From Ilyomonas sp965199845 (GTDB lineage: Bacteria; Bacteroidota; Bacteroidia; Chitinophagales; Chitinophagaceae), in the NCBI GenBank assembly GCA_965199845.1, contig CBDATZ010000039.1, forward strand, positions 106,279 through 170,278: 64,000 bases of DNA, given 5' to 3'. The first letter of the stretch is position 1. The number at the start of each line of letters is the position of its first letter. The notes below the pieces were generated by a model. That model made no database searches and was not told the origin of the DNA. It was given only the letters and a program-made list of their open reading frames with translations. The position numbers were made by a program, and so were the translations under genes. Below are positions 9,001-16,978 of the stretch, piece by piece.

Positions 9001-9573
9001 ATGAAAACTTCTATAACCTTTTTCATTGGCATCTTATCTGTTATTTTAGTTTGCCTTTCTTCCTGTTTTGGTATTTATTCAAGACCCGATCCCGTTATTT
9101 ATATTGAACAAAAGCGATGGGCCTGGAAACCTATTTATTCGTTAGATACATCGTACCGCATGATTAGTTATACCGACGCCAGACCGGTTGAACATGCCGG
9201 AAAAATTTATGTAAAAGATAATCTCATTTATCAATGCGAAGTCGGTTCGGGTATTCATATTACTGACGATACAAACCCGGCTTCGGCAAAGCGAATCGGA
9301 TTTATAAAAGTGCCGGGGTGTGAAGAAATTTCTATCAAAGGAAATATTCTTTATACCAATAATTATTACGACTTAATATCCATAGACCTTTCAAGCCCGA
9401 CTCATCCGCAAATTACAAGCAGAACAAAAGACGCGTTCTTCTCAGGTTCGGGACAACCGCATACCTGGGAGCAGCCGGCAGATACGGGCTATTATCAATG
9501 TCCCAATATTTATTCCGATTCTGTAATTGTAAAATGGGTAAAAGATTCTGTAGTTGCTTACTGTATCAAATAA
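9001..9573 (+). CDS. LVIVD-repeat-like lipoprotein 1
   Basis: The start was placed at ATG 9001, giving MKTSITFF and a lipoprotein signal with lipobox LSSC; an upstream in-frame ATG at 8911 would add 30 residues that spoil the signal. The mature part of about 170 residues has short beta-strand repeats (GKIYVKDNLIYQC, GNILYTNNYYDLISIDLSSP) typical of LVIVD beta-propeller lipoproteins, here only a few blades long. It is probably anchored in the outer membrane. Its stop is five bases before the start of a longer paralogue, so the two form an operon. No enzymatic motif is visible; the role is unknown. Confidence 0.7.
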   Translation: MKTSITFFIGILSVILVCLSSCFGIYSRPDPVIYIEQKRWAWKPIYSLDTSYRMISYTDARPVEHAGKIYVKDNLIYQCEVGSGIHITDDTNPASAKRIGFIKVPGCEEISIKGNILYTNNYYDLISIDLSSPTHPQITSRTKDAFFSGSGQPHTWEQPADTGYYQCPNIYSDSVIVKWVKDSVVAYCIK

Positions 9574-9578
9574 AAAAA

Positions 9579-10328
9579 ATGAAAACTTATATAACAATCC
9601 TGTCTCTGCTTGTGGTATGCTTATGTGGTTGTTCAAAAGACAGCAATACATCTAATGCAAACAGCGCCAACAGCGTTGGAACCGGCGGTTCGCTGGCGAA
9701 GTTTATTATCGTTGGCAACTATCTTTACATTGCTGATGTAACGGCTGTAAAAGTGTATGATATTTCAAACAACGGCGCGCCGGCAGAGAAAGAACCGGTG
9801 CCTGCAGCCTGGGGAATTGAAACGATTTTTTCTTATGATAACAACCTCTTTCTCGGCGCTTCAAATGGCATGTATGTTTATTCGTTAGCCGACCCGTCGA
9901 AACCTGCTTTAATAGGTCAGGCACAGCATTTCAGAAGTTGCGACCCGGTAGTTGCCAACGATTCTTTTGCCTTTGTTACGTTACGTGGTAACGAACGTTG
10001 CGGACCTGCAGTTGATGGCTTGTACACATATAATATTCAGGATGTTACCAACCCGGTTTTACTTTATACATTAGAGATGTCAACACCATCAGGTCTTGCA
10101 TTAAACGGAAAGCTTGTTTATGTATGCCGGCAAGATAACGGAATGAGTATTGTTGATGTTACAAATGCTTCAAACCCGATGATAAAGAAAACGCTTACCG
10201 ATGCTGTCTTTGAAGACGTTATCGTGTATGATAAACTGCTGATTTGTTATGTATCAACCGGGCTTCGTTTATATGATATTTCAACGCCCGAAAATCCGGT
10301 TTATATCAATACGGTTTTAAATGAATGA
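9579..10328 (+). CDS. LVIVD-repeat-like lipoprotein 2
   Basis: The start at ATG 9579, immediately after the previous stop, yields MKTYITILSLLVVCLCGCSK with a clear lipobox (LCGC). The 249-residue product contains repeated beta-strand blocks of the form NYLYIADVTAVKVYDIS, LVYVCRQDNGMSIVDVTN and LLICYVSTGLRLYDIS, matching the LVIVD repeat of bacterial beta-propellers. It is a paralogue of the gene before it and probably sits on the cell surface or periplasmic face of the outer membrane. An open frame extends upstream to 9498 but would overlap the first lipoprotein gene. Binding partner unknown. Confidence 0.75.
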   Translation: MKTYITILSLLVVCLCGCSKDSNTSNANSANSVGTGGSLAKFIIVGNYLYIADVTAVKVYDISNNGAPAEKEPVPAAWGIETIFSYDNNLFLGASNGMYVYSLADPSKPALIGQAQHFRSCDPVVANDSFAFVTLRGNERCGPAVDGLYTYNIQDVTNPVLLYTLEMSTPSGLALNGKLVYVCRQDNGMSIVDVTNASNPMIKKTLTDAVFEDVIVYDKLLICYVSTGLRLYDISTPENPVYINTVLNE

Positions 10329-10436
10329 TTTGATTTTTTCTGAAAAATCTTGTGCTTTTTTCTTTATCAAATTCAGCAGTTTTTTGTCAAGCTTATAACC
10401 ATACCAGCGTTGCATATTGCAGGTTTTGTGATTTGC

Positions 10437-10505
10437 AAATTAAAAATTCAAAAGAGAGTATTGACTTATTAACAAGCCTCGTTTTTACTTTTGAATTTTT
10501 AATTT
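10437..10505. terminator. AT-rich inverted repeat between convergent genes
   Basis: Perfect 18-base arms (10437-10454 and 10488-10505) with a 33-base loop lie between the lipoprotein operon and the convergent glycosidase gene. The arms end in A- and T-runs. It may serve both directions, but the long loop and low GC make it weak. Confidence 0.5.
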
Positions 10506-10541
10506 TTACTTGTTTTCAATCGAGGTTCAGCGTACTGATTT

Positions 10542-11633
10542 TTATAAAGCATCAATCTTAGCATACATCGTTTTAAAACAATTCCACGGCGTATTATCAC
10601 CACCTTTCTCGTCTTTTTTATTTGCATAAAATCCATTTAAAAAAGACCCGGCATCGCTCCAAACGGTTTGCATCATTCCCCGAAAATGTGGCTTCATTTC
10701 TTTGGTTGATTGCTGTTTGAAGCTAATCATATCATCTGTTTGAAGTAAAGCCAAATCAGGTTTTCTCCAGGGACAAGTAACGATGTCTAATCCTTTCATG
10801 GCAAAGTAAACCGGCGTTTTATCGGCACGTTCATAATGCCAGTCGCAAATGGTTACATCTTTTGGAATCATATCAATAGCGCGATAGGTATTGTTATAAC
10901 TGGCTTCCCATTCACCCAAACCTGTTGTTTTGCCATCAATTAATCTATCGCCCCAAATCCAGAGTTTACGATTTTTTATTGCCAAATGGTCGCGGATGGT
11001 TCGTACTTCATCAGCAAACAATTGCGCTTTATCGCGACCGCCGCAACGCGGGCAATTATCTTCTCCAATATAAAATACTTCGTCCATACCAGCATGAAAC
11101 GCGTTGGTTTGAAACGCATCGCAAATTTCATCTACCACATCAAACACAACTTTATGAACGTCGGGATGTAAAGGACAATAACTTTTACAATACAAATTAT
11201 CGGCATTCGGCCACACATAATTAGCCGGCATTTTCACCCATGGCGTTTCATCAAACTGCGGATATGCGGTTAATAATTTTTCGGTTTTATTTGCCCAGCT
11301 TTGATGACCTAATAAATTGATTTGCGGGATGAGTTGAATGTTTGCTTTCTGGCAGGCTTTTACAAATTTATTCACGTCTTCTTTTGATAACGCATCGCTG
11401 TCGCTTAATTCAGGATGCGTTTTGTATTGATAGTTATAATCAATACGAAGAATGAGCGTGTTTACTTTTCGAGGCGCCAGTTCTTCATTTATAAACTTTA
11501 CAAACGCATCTACATCTTTATGCTCTGGCGAGCCAATACAAAAGCCACGAACAGGCAGCAAGCTATCAAGTTTGTTTTGCGCATGAATAAAAATGACAAG
11601 AAAAAACGACAAGATAAGCAACGTGATTTTCAT
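10542..11633 (-). CDS. Glycoside hydrolase family 20-type protein
   Basis: Starting at ATG 11633 (an upstream frame to 11672 would disrupt the signal) the protein has 363 residues and a Sec signal MKITLLILSFFLVIFIHAQ. A single TIM-barrel-like domain follows. NLLGHQSW (107-113) and HAGMDEVF (180-187) match the GH20 core; the Asp184-Glu185 pair is the substrate-assisted catalytic pair of beta-N-acetylhexosaminidases. The family's extra N-terminal domain is missing and the protein is shorter than usual hexosaminidases. CPRCGG (194-199) could bind a metal. Likely a periplasmic hexosaminidase acting on amino-sugar glycans, although the substrate is inferred. Confidence 0.82.
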   Translation of the reverse strand: MKITLLILSFFLVIFIHAQNKLDSLLPVRGFCIGSPEHKDVDAFVKFINEELAPRKVNTLILRIDYNYQYKTHPELSDSDALSKEDVNKFVKACQKANIQLIPQINLLGHQSWANKTEKLLTAYPQFDETPWVKMPANYVWPNADNLYCKSYCPLHPDVHKVVFDVVDEICDAFQTNAFHAGMDEVFYIGEDNCPRCGGRDKAQLFADEVRTIRDHLAIKNRKLWIWGDRLIDGKTTGLGEWEASYNNTYRAIDMIPKDVTICDWHYERADKTPVYFAMKGLDIVTCPWRKPDLALLQTDDMISFKQQSTKEMKPHFRGMMQTVWSDAGSFLNGFYANKKDEKGGDNTPWNCFKTMYAKIDAL

Positions 11634-11853
11634 TGGATATATTTTGGTAAATATAACTCTACCAAACAGCAATATTTTAGATTGATGTTTGTAAAAATTA
11701 GCTTATTGCATTACAATTTTCACCGGATGAATGTAACAGGAAGATTTGCTGCCTGAGCAATATGCTTGCAAGCCAGTTTGATTAAAGATATACTGTTTAA
11801 TCGAATTGTTATTGGTGGATACCTTCCGCAAGCTGCTATGACAGCAGTATTCG

Positions 11854-12309
11854 TTAGCTCACATTTTTTATTATATCTTGAACATCCTTTACAGCTTTTT
11901 GCTGTTGACTGAGATAACTTAATCGAATTGCAATTAGTGGTAATGATGCAAAAAAAAGTCGCAAAAAAATATTTTTAATTGTTATTGAATCAAACTCAAA
12001 ACTTGAAAGTCCAAAGAAGAACATAAGAAAAACCAATATCGAAAATAAAAGTCCGGCACTATTAAGTTTTGGCTTTAAAGCAATACTTACTTTGCCATTG
12101 TCAGAACATATTTCCCCAACAATTACACTATAAAACAAACCCGACCAGACAGAATACCGCCAAATACGAAAGTGTGTGTCGTAACATTCTCCACTAAAGT
12201 TTATTTGATCGAGCTGAAAATAAGTTTTCAAATGATTAAGCAAATTGTCGTTACGCTTATAATAAATTTTATGGTCAATTAACTTTATTATTTGTTTACT
12301 TGAGTCCAT
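11854..12309 (-). CDS. Small membrane protein of unknown function
   Basis: The 151-residue protein has a soluble N-terminal part (about 1-85) and two hydrophobic helices at roughly 87-108 and 118-137 (LLFSILVFLMFFFGL and LRLFFASLPLIAIRL), followed by a charged tail. It therefore resembles a small inner-membrane protein with a cytoplasmic head. No family is recognised. The gene stands alone, with 120 bases to dusB and more than 200 to the glycosidase. Phe-rich composition and low GC fit a fast-evolving or accessory gene. Function not assigned. Confidence 0.55.
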   Translation of the reverse strand: MDSSKQIIKLIDHKIYYKRNDNLLNHLKTYFQLDQINFSGECYDTHFRIWRYSVWSGLFYSVIVGEICSDNGKVSIALKPKLNSAGLLFSILVFLMFFFGLSSFEFDSITIKNIFLRLFFASLPLIAIRLSYLSQQQKAVKDVQDIIKNVS

Positions 12310-12431
12310 TTAAAATGTGTGCTAACAGGAAAATTTATCAATAAAAATTTGAGCAACATTATCATCATTGCATGGCAAAGTAATCTTAAATAACAAATAA
12401 TGCTTGCTTTAATCAATGATAGCAAAGCCAT

Positions 12432-13427
12432 TTACATTTCAGCCAATTCCAACTGGCTGTATTGATTTTCGATCTCTTCTAATACGGCATTTATATTTGA
12501 TAAAGACGAAAGAGTTACAAGCTGTTGCCTGTATTCTTTTATATTGGGATAACCTTTTAAATAATTGGCGTAATGCCGGCGCATTTCGAGAACGCCCAAC
12601 ACCTCTCCTTTCCACTCAACAGATTTATGAAGATGTTGTTTGATGACTTCAACACGCTGTTGTATGTTAGGCGGCGAGAGCAATTCGCCGGTCTGTAAAT
12701 AATGTTTTACTTCATTAAAAATCCACGGGTAACCAATGGCGGCGCGACCAATCATAATGCCGTCGACGCCATAACGGTTTTTATATTCCAGCGCTTTTTG
12801 CGGGCTGTCAATATCTCCGTTACCAAAGATGGGAATGCAAATGCGCGGATTGTTTTTAACGGCTGCAATCAGTTGCCAGTCAGCGTGGCCTTTATACATC
12901 TGCGCGCGCGTGCGACCGTGAATGGCAAGCGCCTGTATGCCGGTATCCTGCAAACGTTCGGCTACTTCTTCAATGTTCTTTGAATCATCGTCCCAGCCAA
13001 GACGTGTTTTTACCGTTACCGGTTTGCTTGTGCTTTGCACAACAGCTTTGGTAAGACGAACCATCAAATCAATATCTTTTAAAACAGCAGCACCAGCGCC
13101 TTTGCAAACCACTTTTTTTACCGGGCAACCAAAGTTAATATCAACCAAATCGGGATTAACAGCTTCTACAATACGCGCGCTCATTGCCATTGCATCTTCA
13201 TCACCGCCAAAAATCTGGATGCCGACAGGACGTTCTTCGTCATAAATATCAAGCTTCTGCCGGCTTTTGATAGCATCACGAATTAAGCCTTCGCTGCTGA
13301 TAAATTCGGTGTACATCAAATCGGCTCCGTTTTTCTTACAAACGGCACGAAACGGCGGATCGCTCACATCTTCCATCGGCGCGAGGAATAAAGAAAAATC
13401 GGGCAATTTTATATTTCCAATGTTCAT
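12432..13427 (-). CDS. dusB: tRNA-dihydrouridine synthase (DusB type)
   Basis: This 331-residue FMN enzyme reduces uridines in the tRNA D-loop with NADPH. Signature stretches are APMEDVSDPPFR (16-27), DINFGCPVKKV with the predicted catalytic Cys101, KTRLGWDD, AIHGRTRAQMYKGHADW, GNGDID and GIMIGRAAIGYPW, which together form the FMN- and tRNA-binding TIM barrel. The C-terminal helical domain is present. Length and motifs fit DusB, the most widespread Dus paralogue, although assignment among paralogues rests on similarity. It is a single gene; a heptanucleotide repeat array lies just upstream. Confidence 0.93.
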   Translation of the reverse strand: MNIGNIKLPDFSLFLAPMEDVSDPPFRAVCKKNGADLMYTEFISSEGLIRDAIKSRQKLDIYDEERPVGIQIFGGDEDAMAMSARIVEAVNPDLVDINFGCPVKKVVCKGAGAAVLKDIDLMVRLTKAVVQSTSKPVTVKTRLGWDDDSKNIEEVAERLQDTGIQALAIHGRTRAQMYKGHADWQLIAAVKNNPRICIPIFGNGDIDSPQKALEYKNRYGVDGIMIGRAAIGYPWIFNEVKHYLQTGELLSPPNIQQRVEVIKQHLHKSVEWKGEVLGVLEMRRHYANYLKGYPNIKEYRQQLVTLSSLSNINAVLEEIENQYSQLELAEM

Positions 13428-13454
13428 TGTATTTTAATTATGTAGTAGGATTAC

Positions 13455-13580
13455 ATTTCTTCTTCCTTCAATCTTGATTCTTGTATCTTCCTCCTCGTAT
13501 CTTGATTCATGTATCTTCTTCCTTCAATCTTATATTCTTACCACTTATATTCTTGTTACTTGCATCTTGTTTCTTCTCGT
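13455..13580. repeat. Degenerate heptanucleotide array (TCTTGNN), copy 2
   Basis: About eighteen 7-base units (for example ATCTTGA, TTCTTGT, ATCTTCC, ATCTTCT, TTCATGT) fill nearly the whole gap between the divergent dusB and CPBP protease genes. The 7-base phase is kept for most of the array despite substitutions. They are reverse complements of the units at 55718-55864. Confidence 0.8.
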
Positions 13581-13589
13581 TTATCTTCG
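13560..13589 (+). promoter_or_regulatory. Possible promoter of the CPBP protease gene
   Basis: TATCTTCG (13582-13589) fits the Bacteroidota -7 box TAnnTTTG with one mismatch. A TTG 19 bases upstream (13560-13562) could be the -33 element, lying inside the heptanucleotide array. The start codon is 19 bases downstream. Confidence 0.4.
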
Positions 13590-13608
13590 CAAAGTTACAT
13601 GTTGAATT

Positions 13609-14586
13609 ATGAATAGAACATACAGCCGCACTTCGCGCGGCATCAGCCCTTTTGGACAATTAGGTATTTTAATTGGTTTGATAGGCGCCGGGCTTGTTTT
13701 GGCAAGTCTTGTTTCGGTTATCATTATCAAAATAATGCTGAACGTACCCTTAAATCAATTAGCCGCAGCTGTACTCGACCCGAAAAATATACAGGTTGCG
13801 CGTTTTGTACAATTTGCCAGCACGTTTTTTTTGTTTGCATTACCGGCTTTTGCTTTTGCAGCACTTGTTAACCGGAAGCCAATACAATATTTAGGTTTTT
13901 CTACTCACGCTAATACGCGCCAGTTTTATATTGTTTTATTACTTGTGATAGCAGCTTTATTTGCACAAAGCATCTTTTCGCAGCTAAACGAAATGATACC
14001 GATTTCTAAAAACTTAGAACAATACTTTAAACAATTAGAAGACGATTATGCCAAAGAAGTTTTGAGTATGGCGCAAATGAAATCGTTCGGCGATTATATT
14101 TATGCGCTTCTTATTCTTGCTTTTTTGCCGGCTTTGTTTGAAGAAATGTTTTTTCGCGGTGCTTTGCAGCAGGCGTTTACAGGGCTTTTCCGCAATGCGT
14201 TCTGGGGCATTTTAATTACCAGTATTTTCTTTAGCGCAGCGCATTTTTCTTTTTACGGATTTCTCACGCGTATGTTTCTGGGAATGTTATTAGGCTACAT
14301 TTTTTATTACGGAAAAAATATCTGGCTTAATATAACAGCTCATTTTTTAAACAATGCCGTTGTGGTTACCGCCTTATATATGTTGAGCCGTTCCGGCAAG
14401 CTAACAGAGAAAAATCTGGAAGATGATAACTACCCGGTTTTTGTGGGTTTGCTCGCTATTGTTGCTGTATTTGCTTTGTTCACATTTTTTAAACGAGAAT
14501 GTTTGAAAACAGTTTTGGTTACTCGCGATGGCGTAACGGAAGAGTTTCAGTTAGATGATAACAAAGAAACGGACGAAACTGTATAA
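13609..14586 (+). CDS. CPBP-family intramembrane metalloprotease
   Basis: The 325-residue protein has about eight hydrophobic helices and the CPBP (CAAX protease and bacteriocin-processing) motifs: FEEMFFRG (177-184) with the Glu-Glu-x3-Arg signature, AHFSFYG with His212, and the later ITAHFLNN with His245. These residues lie on adjacent membrane helices in the family and form the active site. A polar C-terminal tail (about 300-325) is cytoplasmic. The substrate is unknown; in bacteria such proteins process prenylated or bacteriocin-like peptides or scaffold other complexes. The gene ends eight bases from the convergent neighbour. Confidence 0.87.
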   Translation: MNRTYSRTSRGISPFGQLGILIGLIGAGLVLASLVSVIIIKIMLNVPLNQLAAAVLDPKNIQVARFVQFASTFFLFALPAFAFAALVNRKPIQYLGFSTHANTRQFYIVLLLVIAALFAQSIFSQLNEMIPISKNLEQYFKQLEDDYAKEVLSMAQMKSFGDYIYALLILAFLPALFEEMFFRGALQQAFTGLFRNAFWGILITSIFFSAAHFSFYGFLTRMFLGMLLGYIFYYGKNIWLNITAHFLNNAVVVTALYMLSRSGKLTEKNLEDDNYPVFVGLLAIVAVFALFTFFKRECLKTVLVTRDGVTEEFQLDDNKETDETV

Positions 14587-14594
14587 AGATTTCA

Positions 14595-15320
14595 CTACGG
14601 TTTTTTTGCAAATTCCTTCATCTTATCATTTACATAATACAATACATCTTCATTCGCCGGATGCTCGCGAAGCCACTCGTAAGAAGGTGTGTATTGATGC
14701 ATAAAACTTACCAGCGAATCGCCTTTTAAACCCGTAATCTGAGAAATATTTTGCGGAGAAAACCGGTAATCAATATAAGTCTGTTTTTCTAAATAATTAA
14801 ATGTTGAGTAAGCTTTATTCCTGTCTTTGGTACGCTTGCGGGCAAATGCATCTAAGTTAATACCAACGCCCGCGCCCATATTATCTGCCTTGCTTACCTT
14901 TTTCATTTTCGGTATGCCGCCCATATCGCTTACAAACTCATCACGACGACGAACACTATCTAACTGGTAACGCGTATAACCTTGCGTACTTACCGTGACG
15001 CCCGGCAATACTTCATTTATACGAATGAGGCTGATATGAAACGTATCCGGTATTCCCGCAATTGTTTTCAACGTATCAAATTCGTAATTAAAAGCATTGA
15101 TAAAAATAACATCGTTACGCGAGGCTGTGATGCTGAAAAATCCATTTTGATCCGGCGTTATCATCTTATTGGTTGTTGCATTTGTAATGATGGCATTTAC
15201 AATCGGCACGCCGGTTATGCTATCGCGCACATAACCTTTTACCATCCGTTTTTGAGCCATCGCTGAAACAGAAACCATAAGCACCACAACTAATAAAATA
15301 TATCTCTTCAGGTAAGTCAT
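14595..15320 (-). CDS. Exported carboxypeptidase-regulatory-like domain protein
   Basis: The 241-residue protein has a Sec signal (YILLVVVLMVSVSAMAQ) followed by one CarboxypepD_reg-like beta-sandwich domain (about 25-105; KGYVRDSITGVPIVNAIITN is its typical start). This is the domain that heads SusC and other TonB-dependent receptors, but no plug or barrel follows. The second half is charged and alpha-helical, with the stretch YRFSPQNISQITGLKGD also seen in small Bacteroidota surface proteins of this type. A periplasmic or outer-membrane-associated role is likely, but the function is unknown. It is convergent with the CPBP gene and 156 bases from the DUF5689 gene. Confidence 0.75.
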   Translation of the reverse strand: MTYLKRYILLVVVLMVSVSAMAQKRMVKGYVRDSITGVPIVNAIITNATTNKMITPDQNGFFSITASRNDVIFINAFNYEFDTLKTIAGIPDTFHISLIRINEVLPGVTVSTQGYTRYQLDSVRRRDEFVSDMGGIPKMKKVSKADNMGAGVGINLDAFARKRTKDRNKAYSTFNYLEKQTYIDYRFSPQNISQITGLKGDSLVSFMHQYTPSYEWLREHPANEDVLYYVNDKMKEFAKKP

Positions 15321-15476
15321 GCCGCTAAAATATCAAGAATAATGCCTTCCACAAATAGAAATTTTCTTTATAAATTGATTTGCCGATAATGTTATAAATC
15401 AGTACGTCTGCTTCAAATCATTTTATACAGATGAAGTTTTCATTTTTGATTTATAACTGTTTCATTCATTCTTATA

Positions 15477-16925
15477 TCATTTCACATCATCCAGATTGCG
15501 AATCAGGAATTCTGCAGTTGTATTATAAAAGTTTCCGTAACCGACCCAATCTTTGGCGCCGGAAGGCAAAGAAGTATTGGCAAAAGTTGCTTTGGAAGAT
15601 GTGTATAATGTTGTATTGCCTGACGCATCGGTAAGTGTTTGATTGCCGCTAAAGCTGGCAGCGCCGGATGCGGTTGCGTTCTTTATTTTAACCAGCGTAA
15701 ATTCAATATCTGAAAGACGATTATTGAAATCAGCAATTGATATTTCTTTGGGAATAATCGTTTGACCGGTTGCTATAGCTGCCGATTTGGTAACACCATA
15801 CGCATCTATTTCTAATGACCCATTGTACTTTTTTAAACTTGTTCCGCTTAGGTCTAATATAATCGAGTCGCCTGCTTTATAATTAATTGTGCCACCTAAA
15901 TAAACAGAAATGCCATAATCACCGTTTTGCAAAATCACCAAACCGGAAGTTACATTTCCGTTTGCTGCATCCGATATAACAATACCACCCATTTTATAAT
16001 CGCCCAATACAACATCGCTTCCCTTATACAAAGACCGGATTTCCTGTATCGTTTTTACAGTTGTGTTTGATGATATGGATCCTTCGCAACGCGCGCCGGT
16101 AAACTGAACATCAGATGTATCGCGGATGATAACCTGCGGCGTAATTTTGCCGTTATAAGGACTTTTGTAATAAGCATATACAGCTGTAAGCGTGCCGTTG
16201 CCGTTGGGCACATTTGCATTGGCAAAATAAGAAAAGCCGCTGGTTCTGATAATCATCGTATCGTTCGAGCTGCAACCTTTTACAATGATGTTGGCATCGG
16301 TATTAGCGGTTGCGCTCGCATACGCAAACGTCTTAGCCGTGTCGGACGCTTTTACTTCAAAATTTTGAAACTGCACCAACGTGTACATGTATTTATCCGG
16401 GTTGCTTTTCAAATCTGAAATGCTAACAACAGCGGGCGTTACCGGCACATTAATTTCTCCTTTCACCAAATACAGATCTTTTAACCGGCTGGCAATGCCG
16501 GAGACCGCGCCGCCATTATCCGGCGTTCCGCCAAGATAAAGCAAACCCGAATTTTCACTCATAAACAAACCTTTCAGTTTTACATACACTTTGCGACCAA
16601 TGGGGAATGATGCATACAAATTGTAATCATCAATACTTACAGCGATGCCGCCGGTAGAATCCTGTAAAATAATCTGTTTGTAAAAATTTCCGCTGGAGTC
16701 ATTTGCAATCACAACACCGCCAATTATCATATCGGTAATGATAGAATCAACCTGACCGGAAACATGCATGGCTTTTAAAGCTTGTATTGTAGTGGTTGCA
16801 TTTATATCGGGCGGAATGTATGCCGGTGGCGCATCGAATTTTCTATTACACGATATAATAACGATAACAAACGCTGCTGCAAAACAGACAGCGCAAATAA
16901 TCATTTGGGATGATTTATTTTTCAT
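15477..16925 (-). CDS. DUF5689-type lipoprotein with repeated beta-barrel domains
   Basis: The 482-residue product has a lipoprotein signal ending in ISC (about 21-26) and then a DUF5689-like domain (about 40-270) with IGGVVIANDSSGNFYKQIIL and GIAVSIDDY, resembling OB-fold blocks. A second copy follows at about 290-400 (MGGIVISDAANGNVTSGLVI, GISVYLGG), so the protein is internally duplicated, and the C-terminal 80 residues hold a third, partial beta-rich block. It sits 53 bases downstream of the TonB receptor gene on the same strand, and this receptor-lipoprotein pairing is frequent in Bacteroidota (recalled). A role as surface partner of the receptor is inferred; its ligand is unknown. Confidence 0.78.
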   Translation of the reverse strand: MKNKSSQMIICAVCFAAAFVIVIISCNRKFDAPPAYIPPDINATTTIQALKAMHVSGQVDSIITDMIIGGVVIANDSSGNFYKQIILQDSTGGIAVSIDDYNLYASFPIGRKVYVKLKGLFMSENSGLLYLGGTPDNGGAVSGIASRLKDLYLVKGEINVPVTPAVVSISDLKSNPDKYMYTLVQFQNFEVKASDTAKTFAYASATANTDANIIVKGCSSNDTMIIRTSGFSYFANANVPNGNGTLTAVYAYYKSPYNGKITPQVIIRDTSDVQFTGARCEGSISSNTTVKTIQEIRSLYKGSDVVLGDYKMGGIVISDAANGNVTSGLVILQNGDYGISVYLGGTINYKAGDSIILDLSGTSLKKYNGSLEIDAYGVTKSAAIATGQTIIPKEISIADFNNRLSDIEFTLVKIKNATASGAASFSGNQTLTDASGNTTLYTSSKATFANTSLPSGAKDWVGYGNFYNTTAEFLIRNLDDVK

Positions 16926-16978
16926 AGTAAATTGGTTGAAAAGATGGATTAGCGTATTGAAAGATGGGTTTGATTGAT

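Noticed and set aside
10352..10561. Short plus-strand frame between the LVIVD lipoprotein and the GH20 gene
   Set aside because: It runs across an AT-rich inverted repeat and overlaps the GH20 gene end; composition is not coding.
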